Assembly (NCBI RefSeq): GCF_002573715.1
Contig: NZ_PDHM01000008.1
Span: forward strand, 261,023-325,022
Source of the DNA: Paenibacillus sp. EZ-K15
GTDB taxonomy: Bacteria > Bacillota > Bacilli > Paenibacillales > Paenibacillaceae
Length of the DNA stretch: 64,000 nucleotides
Reading direction: 5' to 3'
The notes beneath the pieces are model-generated. The model was not told the origin of the DNA. It did no database searches and worked only from the letters and a program-made list of their open reading frames with translations. Below, piece after piece: positions 37,125-45,253 of this stretch (the stretch's first letter is position 1; the number at the start of each line of letters is the position of its first letter). Position numbers and translations under genes: made by a program.

Positions 37125-37157
37125 ACTTTCGAGTAAGGAGCTTACTTTAAAGTAAGC
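37125..37157. promoter_or_regulatory. HxlR-type operator pair
   Basis: A perfect 18-bp palindrome, GCTTACTTTAAAGTAAGC, lies at 37140-37157, 17 bp before the HxlR start codon. An imperfect copy, ACTTTCGAGT, is centred 19 bp upstream. The site sits between the divergent HxlR and DUF4267 genes and fits a dimeric winged-helix regulator controlling both. Confidence 0.7.
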
Positions 37158-37174
37158 CATAGAGGAGGGCTAAT

Positions 37175-37519
37175 ATGAGAACATCTGCTAAAGCTGACAT
37201 TAGTCAATGCCCCATTGAAACGGTCATGCATGTCATAGGGGGGAAGTGGAAGCCCTTGATCTTATGGCATCTAATGGAATCCACCAAGCGCTTTAGTGAT
37301 TTGGAGAAGGACATACCCGAGGTTACGCAGAAGATGCTGACCCAGCATCTGCGGGAATTGGAAAGTGACGGGCTTGTTGTTCGGACCATCCATCCTTCGG
37401 TTCCGCCAAAGGTGGAGTATGCTCTGAGCGAATATGGAATCACGCTGCTGCCTGTGCTCGATGCGATGTGTAATTGGGGAACGATTCATAATCGAATAGC
37501 GGTAGAACGTCCTTTATGA
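37175..37519 (+). CDS. HxlR-family transcriptional regulator
   Basis: 114 residues, full length for the family. It has the conserved VIGGKWKPLILWHLM near residue 20, RFSDLEKDIPEVTQKMLTQH as the recognition region and ALSEYGITLLPVLDAMCNWG as the dimer helix. HxlR proteins respond to aldehydes, redox stress or quinones and often control a divergent gene, here the DUF4267 membrane protein. Confidence 0.92.
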   Translation: MRTSAKADISQCPIETVMHVIGGKWKPLILWHLMESTKRFSDLEKDIPEVTQKMLTQHLRELESDGLVVRTIHPSVPPKVEYALSEYGITLLPVLDAMCNWGTIHNRIAVERPL

Positions 37520-37620
37520 TACGAAAAATGTGAATGTTAAACGGCGTCAATAGGCACCAAGGAGTAGCCCCTCTCATAAGGTACATGAGCGGACATTTTT
37601 ATTGAGGGGGTTACTTCCGA

Positions 37621-37866
37621 ATGTACGGAAATTACTATCATGTACCTGGGCCGATGACCAGGCAGAGAATCTCTATGCAGCAAGCTCAAGAAATTGCACT
37701 TGCCCGTGTTCCGGGCCAAATTGTTCATGTCGATATGGATCTGGAGCATGGCGTGTTGGTCTATGAAATATTTATTCTGACGTCCGACAACAGATTGTTT
37801 GAAGTCGAAATTCTTGCAAAATCGGGAAGAATCTTAAAGGTTGAGGAAGAAGACGACGCGGATTAA
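37621..37866 (+). CDS. PepSY-domain protein
   Basis: 81 residues, ATG 37621 behind GAGGGGG. MQQAQEIALARVPGQIVHVD and the strand-rich remainder ending ILKVEEEDD match a single PepSY domain, an inhibitor-like or cation-binding fold. It has no signal peptide in this frame, unusual for PepSY proteins, which are mostly exported. Its own terminator follows. Confidence 0.8.
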   Translation: MYGNYYHVPGPMTRQRISMQQAQEIALARVPGQIVHVDMDLEHGVLVYEIFILTSDNRLFEVEILAKSGRILKVEEEDDAD

Positions 37867-37892
37867 GGTGTATTAGGCTGGAAAAAGCAAAT

Positions 37893-37932
37893 AACCGAGT
37901 CTGGAGAAGCCTTCGTTTCGCTCGGTTTTTTA
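37893..37932 (+). terminator. Rho-independent terminator
   Basis: AACCGAG pairs with CTCGGTT over a structured loop, then TTTT. It lies between convergent genes. Confidence 0.75.
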
Positions 37933-37945
37933 TCTGTGGGGGATG

Positions 37946-39187
37946 TTAGGTTTCGGTTGCTTCACCACGTCCTGACATCATGTGATTCCCATGACGAAGA
38001 AGTGGAAGAATCATCAAGAATCCGGCGAGAAAACATGCGCCAGCTAAAACGTATACGTAGGTTAGTGACATGGTCTGCTTTAATAGACCCGAGCATCCCA
38101 TTGTGATCAGCATGGCTCCGGTCATGAGCGGCGTACGGACTCCGGTGACTCGACCGATGTAGGCTTGTTCCGTTTGCTGCATGACCAAGGTATAGTTCCC
38201 GATAAAAATAGCCGGTTGCAGCAGCGCAATCAGGAATTGCGAGAGCATGGTCAGCCAGAGGACCGTCGACAGACCCAGCAGGAGAATGCCTGCGCCGTTC
38301 ACGATCAGTCCCATCATCAGTAACCGTCCGGGAGCGATTCGGGATGCGAGCATAAACGTTATGATTCCACCCAGGATTTCGCCTACACCGTAAGGGATGG
38401 TAATCCACTGCAAGTCCTGAGCGGACAAGCCTAAGCGTTCGGTTACCAGAAATACGCTGAGCGGGGAGATCAATCCCACCCCAAGTCCCACAACCATGAA
38501 GCATAGGCTTAGCCGCAGCAGGTCTCTTTTGAATAAAACATAACGAATGCCATCCGCCATATCATGAAGAACGGAGGGAACTGCTGTTGTCGTGTTTATA
38601 GACGCCTCTTGGTCTTTAGGCACAAACAGCATGGCTAGCGCAGATAACATGAACAATCCGCTCGTTAGCACGAGAGCAGCCGACATGCCCCATTGCTGAA
38701 ATACCCATGTGCCCAGAATCGGACCGATGATCATGAAGAGAGAGAACAGCGTTTGCAGCAGCGACATGCCAATTGAAGCATCCTCGTCCCGTACATGGAT
38801 TTTGAACAGCTTCATGCCGGAGGGCTGGGCGAACTGCGACAGGATGGAAGAGCATAAGGTCGCGAAGAATACAGCGCCCCACGAGCCGGATTCCAGCATC
38901 AGAAACACGATGAGGACGGAGCAGGCACTGAGTATCTCGCACCATACGATGGTTGCTTTGGGACGCCAACGGTCGGCGAACACACCCCCAATGAACGAAA
39001 ACAGAAAGATCGGTCCATATTCCGCGACGGAAATCATGGAAATGGCAAAAGCATTCCCGCCTGTCATTTCCATGACATACAGCAGAACCGCAAAATTTCG
39101 GATCCATATTCCGAGTTGAGAGCATACATTGGAAATCAGGATCGCTCGGACGAAGCCGTTGTGGAGCAAACGGATAGAGCTTGGCAT
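37946..39187 (-). CDS. Major facilitator superfamily transporter
   Basis: 413 residues, 12 predicted membrane helices. ATG 39187 has AGGAGG upstream. The loop FADRWRPKATIVW after helix 2 is the MFS motif A position (GG-x-FADR), and the protein resembles the EntS/MdtG-like drug or siderophore efflux group. It stands alone, and the substrate is unknown. Confidence 0.88.
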   Translation of the reverse strand: MPSSIRLLHNGFVRAILISNVCSQLGIWIRNFAVLLYVMEMTGGNAFAISMISVAEYGPIFLFSFIGGVFADRWRPKATIVWCEILSACSVLIVFLMLESGSWGAVFFATLCSSILSQFAQPSGMKLFKIHVRDEDASIGMSLLQTLFSLFMIIGPILGTWVFQQWGMSAALVLTSGLFMLSALAMLFVPKDQEASINTTTAVPSVLHDMADGIRYVLFKRDLLRLSLCFMVVGLGVGLISPLSVFLVTERLGLSAQDLQWITIPYGVGEILGGIITFMLASRIAPGRLLMMGLIVNGAGILLLGLSTVLWLTMLSQFLIALLQPAIFIGNYTLVMQQTEQAYIGRVTGVRTPLMTGAMLITMGCSGLLKQTMSLTYVYVLAGACFLAGFLMILPLLRHGNHMMSGRGEATET

Positions 39188-39414
39188 GGTGATATTCCTC
39201 CTTACTGAATCAATGCTGGAACCTATTTTGCGGTCTCCTGTAAGGTGAGAGTCAATAGGTTAGAAATAACAAAAGTTGTCTTGTTACATGCCGAGAACAA
39301 TTATGGAATACCCGTGTAAATAGAGCTGATTCATTTAGGCAGCGTCGTTCCACCTTATCAACAACGGTCCGTATCGTGTAAAGTAAGAAAATAGCCTGTT
39401 AGAGGAGGGGTGTC

Positions 39415-39846
39415 ATGTTTATCGTCAACGTGGAAGGGGCCGTCTGCAAGAACGGGAAGTGGCTGATGATTACGCGCAGCATGAAGGAAGAGCATGCGGG
39501 CGGAACACTCTCGTTAGCGGGAGGCAAAGTCGACAGGGAGGGGCACACGCTGGATATTCTGGAGCGCACGGTGAAGCGGGAGCTTTACGAAGAAGTTGGC
39601 GTCGAGGTGAAGGAGAACGTCACGTATGTCTACAGCTCTTCTTTTGTAACGAACGATAACCGTCCTGTCATCAACATGGTATTCTTGTGCGAGTATGATA
39701 AGGGGACGCCTTACAGCAAGAGCCCGGACGAGGTCGAGTCAGTGCAGTGGATGACGCTGTCCGAGATCATGAATCACCCGAAGGCACCGCCGTGGACGAA
39801 GGAGAGTGTGCAAAGAGCGGAGAATGTCCGTTGCAAGCTGACCTAA
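39415..39846 (+). CDS. NUDIX hydrolase (1)
   Basis: 143 residues, ATG 39415 behind GAGGAGGGG. The NUDIX box GGKVDREGHTLDILE...KRELYEEVGV is slightly longer than canonical between the first Gly and the RE pair, but the metal-binding REL-x-EE core is intact. It hydrolyses a nucleoside-diphosphate-linked compound; the substrate is unknown. It precedes a second NUDIX gene and a histidine phosphatase gene on the same strand. Confidence 0.88.
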   Translation: MFIVNVEGAVCKNGKWLMITRSMKEEHAGGTLSLAGGKVDREGHTLDILERTVKRELYEEVGVEVKENVTYVYSSSFVTNDNRPVINMVFLCEYDKGTPYSKSPDEVESVQWMTLSEIMNHPKAPPWTKESVQRAENVRCKLT

Positions 39847-39891
39847 GTATTTTTCATGGAAAGAAGAATCCAACGAATTGGCGGTGTGGTA

Positions 39892-40338
39892 ATGAGCAAC
39901 CTGTTGCAGGTCAGAGTGACCGGAATCTTGATTGAAAACGAACGTATTTTGCTCGTCAAACAGAGCGTTTCATCAGAACGTGGCTGGTCGCTTCCCGGAG
40001 GAAGGGTAGAGCAAGGGGAAACCCTGGAAGAAGCCATCGTTCGGGAAATGGAAGAGGAAACTGGACTGACCACAAAAGTGAAGAAACTCCTATATCTATG
40101 CGATAAGCCGGATTCATCGCCCTCACTGTTACATATTACTTTTTTGCTGGAACGCTTGGAGGGTGAGATCCGACTTCCGTCGAACGAGTTCGATTTAAAT
40201 CCCATAGGTGATGTGGTCCTGGTCCCAATCGCAGATTTAGCAAGTCACGGGTTCTCCGAGAAGTTTATGACGATCGTTCAGCACGGATTTCCGGAGTCAG
40301 GAAGCTATCAAGGGCTCAAGAGTAATATTGGGTTATAA
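39892..40338 (+). CDS. NUDIX hydrolase (2)
   Basis: 148 residues from ATG 39892 (GGCGGTGTGG upstream; an in-frame ATG at 39856 is possible but has no good site). A canonical NUDIX box is visible, GGRVEQGETLEEAIVREMEE followed by ETGL. It probably shares a transcript with its NUDIX neighbour and the phosphatase gene, which starts 16 nt after this stop. Confidence 0.88.
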   Translation: MSNLLQVRVTGILIENERILLVKQSVSSERGWSLPGGRVEQGETLEEAIVREMEEETGLTTKVKKLLYLCDKPDSSPSLLHITFLLERLEGEIRLPSNEFDLNPIGDVVLVPIADLASHGFSEKFMTIVQHGFPESGSYQGLKSNIGL

Positions 40339-40354
40339 AGGAGGTGCTGATTTC

Positions 40355-40897
40355 ATGAAAAACGTATTTATTGTGCGACACTGCAAGGCTGAGGGACAAG
40401 CCGCCGACGCTCCGTTAACCGTGCAGGGTATTCAGCAAGCGCTTGAACTTGCGGAGTCTTTATCTGATAAAGGGGTTGATCATATTGTTTCGAGTCCTTA
40501 CCGTAGAGCCTGCGATACGATAAAACCCTTGGCGAATCTCATTGGTGTGGAAGTTGTGATGGATGAGAGATTAACGGAGAGGGTTCTATCGGGTCGCAAT
40601 GAGCCTACTTGGCGGGAGATGCTTCGCCAAACTTATGATGATTTGGATTTGTGTTATGAAGGCGGGGAATCAAGTCGTACAGCCATGCATCGCGCCGTTC
40701 TTGTGGTGGAGGAGGTCCTGCAGAACTCTAGCCAGAATGCTGTCATCGTGTCGCATGGCAACCTGATCTCGCTTCTGCTGAAGTATTACGATAACCGGAT
40801 CGGCTTCGACGAGTGGGAGGTGTTAACCAATCCCGACGTGTATCAGCTCAGTTTCCATTCGAATGTACCCGTGATACAGCGGAAATGGACCTCATGA
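40355..40897 (+). CDS. Histidine phosphatase (phosphoglycerate mutase-like)
   Basis: 180 residues from ATG 40355 with AAAGGAGG upstream. The catalytic motif reads VRHCKAEG, with Cys in place of the usual Gly after RH, a known variant. The second catalytic His is in VIVSHGN near residue 130. With two NUDIX genes before it, a nucleotide- or sugar-phosphate salvage/house-cleaning role is plausible. Confidence 0.87.
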   Translation: MKNVFIVRHCKAEGQAADAPLTVQGIQQALELAESLSDKGVDHIVSSPYRRACDTIKPLANLIGVEVVMDERLTERVLSGRNEPTWREMLRQTYDDLDLCYEGGESSRTAMHRAVLVVEEVLQNSSQNAVIVSHGNLISLLLKYYDNRIGFDEWEVLTNPDVYQLSFHSNVPVIQRKWTS

Positions 40898-41116
40898 AGC
40901 ACTGGGCACGATGTGATGTACCGTATGTAAAAAAGAGTTCATAAGCGTTTATTCCCTATATTTGACGGCAGGCCGTCCCCTATAATGGAGTTGCACAGAT
41001 ATCCAGGCTGTATTTCCTACGATTCGTATAACAAAGAGAAATCGAATCTTGTACAAGCTGTGTGCAGGGGTTCGCAACAACATTAAAGAGATTATGAAAT
41101 AAAGGGGATATGAAAC

Positions 41117-41305
41117 ATGGCCAAAACAAAACGGGGCCGCGCACTATGGAGTATGCCATCACGTGGCCGCGGCACATGCCCGGTATGCAGCACTTCTCGC
41201 ATCAAGCTTCTCTACGTCGCCAATAAGTCGGACGGCACGGCGCTGAAGGTATGCAAGAGATGCCAGAATGCCGATCAGTCCAGAGTCGACGCAGCTGTCG
41301 TGTAA
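41117..41305 (+). CDS. Small zinc-ribbon protein
   Basis: 62 residues; a basic start (MAKTKRGRALWSM), then CPVCSTSRIKLLYV and CKRCQ, giving two CxxC pairs 23 residues apart, a zinc ribbon. ATG 41117 follows AAAGGGG. Function unknown, but protein-like features, a ribosome binding site and a dedicated terminator make it a real gene. Confidence 0.75.
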   Translation: MAKTKRGRALWSMPSRGRGTCPVCSTSRIKLLYVANKSDGTALKVCKRCQNADQSRVDAAVV

Positions 41306-41366
41306 GATGCGGTTCGTAGGTTAACTGGATGTGAATACGAAACTTGAGAAACGATAGTCATGCAGC

Positions 41367-41400
41367 AGCCCGCTCCTTTACAACAATGGAGCGGGCTATT
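41367..41400 (+). terminator. Rho-independent terminator
   Basis: A 10-bp stem, AGCCCGCTCC with GGAGCGGGCT, an 11-nt loop, then ATTTC. The following 260 bp up to the ArsR gene hold a probable promoter (TTTACT, 17 bp, TAATAT near 41567-41603) and no convincing gene. Confidence 0.8.
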
Positions 41401-41660
41401 TCATGTCCTGTGAATGAAGTACAGGCGTTACTTGCCGCCTTTTATGGTCCAGGCTGTCATATTCGTCGTAATTCACGCTGACATCCCTATAATGGATTCG
41501 GAAAATGGTATGGGGACTTTCCTCCGACTTGGCCTCCGCCACCTACTTGCTGAATTTAAAGTACTATTGAGGTTTACTTTGAATTTCGGATGGGATAATA
41601 TCTGATTTAACAAAATGTAAATTAGATGTTCGTCAAATTGTGTAGGGAGTGAACATATCC

Positions 41661-42269
41661 ATGCAATTGAATAAGGTGGTTAGTTATCATAAGGCGCTTG
41701 CGGATCCGACGCGAATCAAAATGCTGATCCTGCTAGCCGAAGGTGAATTGAACGGACAGGTACTGGCCGAGAAGATCGGCGTCACGCCGGCAACGATCAC
41801 GCACCATGCAGCGAAGCTGCGGGAGGCGAGCCTGATCAAAGAGCGTAGGGATAAGAACACGATCTATTTCTCGTTAAACCATTATTTCATCAAAAATAGT
41901 GCAACTGCTACGGAAAATCTAATCTACCAAAGAGTAAGGCCCGATGGTGTCCCCGAGCGCTTGGAGGAAGAAGATCAGCGGACGAGGGACGCTGTTCTGA
42001 ACCATTTTTTCACATCCGACGGGAAGTTGAAGAGCATCCCTGCCCAGCTGAAGAAGAAACTCATCGTGCTTACGCATATGGTATCCCGGCTTGAGAAGGG
42101 ACGTAAGTATACCGAGAAGGAAATCAACGAGTTTATTCTGGGTTACCATGAGGACTTTGCAACTCTTCGCCGGGAGTTCATCATGCATCATTTCATGTTC
42201 AGGGACAACGGGGTGTATGAGCTCAATCCGCAAGAGATGTGGGCGCGGTGGGAGGATCTATCCTCATGA
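41661..42269 (+). CDS. ArsR-family regulator with DUF2087 domain
   Basis: 202 residues from ATG 41661 (AGGGAG upstream at a longish distance). Residues 1-85 are a winged helix (ALADPTRIKMLILLAEGELN, TPATITHHAAKLREASLIKE). No metal-binding ELCVC-type motif is seen. Residues 110-200 are DUF2087 (HFFTSDGKLKSIPAQLKKKL, followed later by YHEDFATLRREFIMHHFMFR). The sensed signal and targets are unknown. Confidence 0.87.
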   Translation: MQLNKVVSYHKALADPTRIKMLILLAEGELNGQVLAEKIGVTPATITHHAAKLREASLIKERRDKNTIYFSLNHYFIKNSATATENLIYQRVRPDGVPERLEEEDQRTRDAVLNHFFTSDGKLKSIPAQLKKKLIVLTHMVSRLEKGRKYTEKEINEFILGYHEDFATLRREFIMHHFMFRDNGVYELNPQEMWARWEDLSS

Positions 42270-42380
42270 AAGAGGAATTGCCGCTATCCCATAGTACTCA
42301 CGTTCGAAGCAACGGACGTTGAGGAGTTAGGGTAGTAAGCTGCATCAAAAGGGGATAGAAACGAACCGATCAAAAGTGAT

Positions 42381-42427
42381 AGGCAAACGCTGGCTTTCAT
42401 TAGGAAGATGGCTTGCCTTTTTTTATT
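42381..42427 (+). terminator. Rho-independent terminator of the ArsR gene
   Basis: AGGCAA near 42381 pairs with TTGCCT near 42413 across an imperfect hairpin, then seven T. The remaining 150 bp to the next gene contain only presumed promoter sequence. Confidence 0.7.
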
Positions 42428-42579
42428 GTTAACGCGCCTGACGCATCTTCGCAGCTGGGTGTGCGTGCCTAATGTTACTCATAATCACTGGATAAGTGTC
42501 GTAATGTAAGTGGTAGTCTAATTCTGCGGCAACGTTTACAATGGGAATATAGGGATTGAATGCCAAGTGAGGTGATTGG

Positions 42580-42843
42580 ATGGAAGTCTACCGTTGCATG
42601 AATCATCCTGAAAGGTCGGCCGTCGCTCAGTGTACGCGCTGCGGGAAGCCGGTATGCGATGAATGTCATAATCCGGAAACAGGTCGCTGCCGCTACCGCT
42701 GCGGTGAAATGAATACCGGTCCCGGCGCGCCGAGACAGCCTAGGAACGTATGGGTGACCGTGATCGTCTCCATACTGGCAATCTTGGGTGGTCTTGCGCT
42801 GCTGCTGCTGACGATTTGCGGGGCAATCTTGTTTTCTTATTAA
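42580..42843 (+). CDS. B-box-type zinc-finger membrane protein
   Basis: 87 residues. A Cys/His-rich N-terminal finger (CMNHPERSAVAQCTRCGKPV then CDECHNPETGRCRYRCG) is followed by one membrane helix of about 25 residues at the C-terminus. GTGAGGTGATTGG precedes ATG 42580. The finger faces the cytoplasm if the tail inserts in the usual way. It is 68 nt upstream of the Lgt-like gene on the same strand, so it is probably part of that operon. Role unknown. Confidence 0.8.
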   Translation: MEVYRCMNHPERSAVAQCTRCGKPVCDECHNPETGRCRYRCGEMNTGPGAPRQPRNVWVTVIVSILAILGGLALLLLTICGAILFSY

Positions 42844-42911
42844 AATAACGTTTTCCTATTTCCGGCTAAATCGCATTTCCAATTCAAGTTTTGATATCAA
42901 GGAGTGGACAG

Positions 42912-43700
42912 ATGGAGTTTCCTGTTTATGTGTACCTGGGTTCCTGGCGGATTCATCCACACGTGCTGTTTGAATCGCTGGCCTACTTTATCGGCTTCCG
43001 CGTGTATTTATGGACCCGCAGGCCGAGCGGCATGACAAAGCTGATGAGCCTGCAGATTCTGGCTGGCATCATCGCCGGCGCGGCCATTGGTTCCAAGCTG
43101 CTATTCTGGTTGGAGGATCCGGCTGCCACCTGGGAACAGCTGCGCCAATTCCATCTGCTATGGGGTGGCAAGACGATTGTCGGCGGTCTTCTAGGCGGAT
43201 TGATCGGCGTGGAGCTGACAAAGCGCTGGGTAGGATGGAAGCATTCTACGGGCGATGATTTTGTATACCCGCTGATGCTGGGCCTGGGACTCGGACGAAT
43301 TGGCTGCTTTCTGACTGGCCTCGATGACCATACCTATGGTACGCCGACGACCTGGTTCACAGGCGTGGACTTCGGCGACGGGGTTTATCGCCATCCGACT
43401 CAGCTGTATGAGATCCTGTTTCTCATCGTACTGGCCTTACTGCTGATTCCGCTGTACCGCCAAAGCCGCGGCAGATCCACTCGCGAGGGCTACGTGTCCG
43501 GGCGGATGTTTCAATGGTTCATGGCCGGGTATTTGCTCTTCCGCCTGGTGATCGACTGGATCAAACCGACGCCGCATCCTTACCTGGGACTGAACAATAT
43601 CCAATTAGCCTGCATCGCAGGCCTCATCTATTATGCGTGGCTGATCGGCGGCAGAAATCGGCTTCGCCGATCGATACCGGGTTCCCATTTTCCAAGCTGA
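42912..43700 (+). CDS. Prolipoprotein diacylglyceryl transferase (Lgt) paralog
   Basis: 262 residues from ATG 42912 (AAGGAGTGG upstream). About seven membrane helices are predicted. The Lgt signature region is recognisable as LGRIGCFLTGLDDHTYG, followed by HPTQLYE and LLFRLVIDW. From memory of E. coli Lgt, the essential His in the x-x-HGG loop corresponds here to Val (KTIVGGLLGG), and the signature Asn is Cys, so normal lipoprotein maturation is doubtful. The stop lies 17 nt before the radical SAM start, so both are cotranscribed. Possibly acts on another glycerolipid acceptor. Confidence 0.82.
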   Translation: MEFPVYVYLGSWRIHPHVLFESLAYFIGFRVYLWTRRPSGMTKLMSLQILAGIIAGAAIGSKLLFWLEDPAATWEQLRQFHLLWGGKTIVGGLLGGLIGVELTKRWVGWKHSTGDDFVYPLMLGLGLGRIGCFLTGLDDHTYGTPTTWFTGVDFGDGVYRHPTQLYEILFLIVLALLLIPLYRQSRGRSTREGYVSGRMFQWFMAGYLLFRLVIDWIKPTPHPYLGLNNIQLACIAGLIYYAWLIGGRNRLRRSIPGSHFPS

Positions 43701-43717
43701 CCAAAGGAGTCTTGATT

Positions 43718-45133
43718 ATGCCAAAAAACCGCCCTTATCTGTATCATGAACTGACGAATAGCATATGCACGACCTGTTACCGCAAAGTGGAAGCCAAGAT
43801 CATCGAGGAGAACGGCATGATCTATATGCTCAAAAGATGCCTCGTACACGGTCCGGAGAAAGTGCTGATCGCAACGGAGGCCGATTATTACCATCAGACG
43901 CGAAAGTTTATCAAGCCTTCCGAAATGCCGCTTGTCTGGAATACGCCGATCCGGTACGGTTGTCCTTATGATTGTGGACTCTGCCCGGACCATGAGCAGC
44001 ATAGCTGCCTCACGCTGCTGGAGATCACGGACCACTGCAATTTGCAGTGCCCGATCTGCTTCGCGGAATCGTCGCCGCATCGTACTTCCTACAGGTCGCT
44101 TGCGCAGATCGAATTCATGCTCGACCGGATCGTGGAGAACGAGGGGGAGCCTGACATCGTGCAGATCAGCGGCGGCGAGCCGACGACGCATCCGGATTTC
44201 TTTGACATCTTGGACATGTGCAAAAGCCGTCCCATCAAGCATATAATGGTGAACACGAACGGCATCCGCATTGCCCAGGACCGGGATTTTGCGCGGAGGC
44301 TGGCCGAATACATGCCTGGATTCGAAATTTACCTGCAATTCGACAGCTTTGAGGCGCATGTGCTGAAGGAGTTGAGAGGGGCCGATCTGCGACGCATCCG
44401 CCAGCAAGCCATCGACCATCTGAATGAATTCAACATATCCACGACGCTGGTCGTCACGCTGAAGAAAGGCCTCAATGACGGCGAGATCGGAGATATCATT
44501 CAGTATGGACTTCAGCAAAAAGCGGTGCGCGGCGTCACCATTCAGCCGATTCAGGCTGCGGGCCGGCTGGAGGGGTATGATCCGGCAACCGACCGGCTGA
44601 CCGTGAGCGAAGTGCGGCGGATGATCATCGACCAGTCCGAGGTATTTACGGATGCGGACATTCTGCCGGTGCCGTGCCACCCGGATTGCCTGGCCATGGG
44701 TTACGCCTTGAAGCTGGGCGGGGAAGTGCTGCCGTTGACACGAATGATCGACCCGGAAATCCTACTCGAGGGCGACAGCAACACGATTGTGTTTGAGCAG
44801 GATCCCGTGATCCGCGGCAAAATGTTTGAGCTGCTGTCGACGGGACACTCGCCGCAATCCTCGGCGCTTTCCCTGAAGAGCCTGCTCTGCTGTCTGCCGC
44901 TAGCCGCCGTGCCGGAGCAGATAACCTATGACAACGTCTTCCGGGTCATTATCATGCAGTTCCTGGACGCCCATAACTTCGACGTCCGCTCTGTTAAGAA
45001 ATCCTGCGTCCACATCATGCACCCCGACGGACGGATGATCCCGTTCGACACCTATAACATGTTCTACCGGGATGACAAGGAAGAGCTGCTGAAGGAGCTG
45101 AAGGAAGAGGTCGTCACGGCTTGGAACCGGTAA
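43718..45133 (+). CDS. Radical SAM protein similar to archaeal tetraether lipid synthase (Tes/MJ0619-like)
   Basis: 471 residues from ATG 43718 with AAAGGAG upstream; the longer frame to 43514 only overlaps the Lgt-like gene. Metal sites seen in order: C17-x2-C20 with C41-x2-H44 (rubredoxin-like), CPYDCGLC at 82-89 with H92 and C97, and the radical SAM triad C107-x3-C111-x2-C114. SGGEPT follows near 150. Further cysteines occur in PCHPDC and in KKSCVHIMHPDGRMIPFDTY near the C-terminus. This extended pattern is that of the MJ0619/Tes group, which joins lipid tails in archaea. Bacterial members have no settled function; coupling to an Lgt-like gene suggests a lipid substrate. Confidence 0.85.
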   Translation: MPKNRPYLYHELTNSICTTCYRKVEAKIIEENGMIYMLKRCLVHGPEKVLIATEADYYHQTRKFIKPSEMPLVWNTPIRYGCPYDCGLCPDHEQHSCLTLLEITDHCNLQCPICFAESSPHRTSYRSLAQIEFMLDRIVENEGEPDIVQISGGEPTTHPDFFDILDMCKSRPIKHIMVNTNGIRIAQDRDFARRLAEYMPGFEIYLQFDSFEAHVLKELRGADLRRIRQQAIDHLNEFNISTTLVVTLKKGLNDGEIGDIIQYGLQQKAVRGVTIQPIQAAGRLEGYDPATDRLTVSEVRRMIIDQSEVFTDADILPVPCHPDCLAMGYALKLGGEVLPLTRMIDPEILLEGDSNTIVFEQDPVIRGKMFELLSTGHSPQSSALSLKSLLCCLPLAAVPEQITYDNVFRVIIMQFLDAHNFDVRSVKKSCVHIMHPDGRMIPFDTYNMFYRDDKEELLKELKEEVVTAWNR

Positions 45134-45253
45134 GAAGGCTTGGTAGGGCTCGATGCCTCTGCAACCGGAGGGGTTGAGGCTATATAGCTCTTGAGAAGAA
45201 GTTAAGCAGTTTCGAATCCTATTCATTCCTAACTACATAGGGAGGCTAGAGCT

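Noticed and set aside
40962..40986. TTGACG and TATAAT before the zinc-ribbon gene
   Set aside because: The boxes are only 13 bp apart, too close for a standard promoter; not listed as a feature.
41414..41605. 63-codon frame before the ArsR gene
   Set aside because: No ribosome binding site or known features, and it runs through the probable promoter of the ArsR gene.
43514..43717. N-terminal extension of the Tes-like radical SAM gene
   Set aside because: It overlaps the Lgt-like gene, and a good AAAGGAG site precedes ATG 43718.
44900..45226. Antisense frame at the end of the radical SAM gene
   Set aside because: Shadow frame without start signals.
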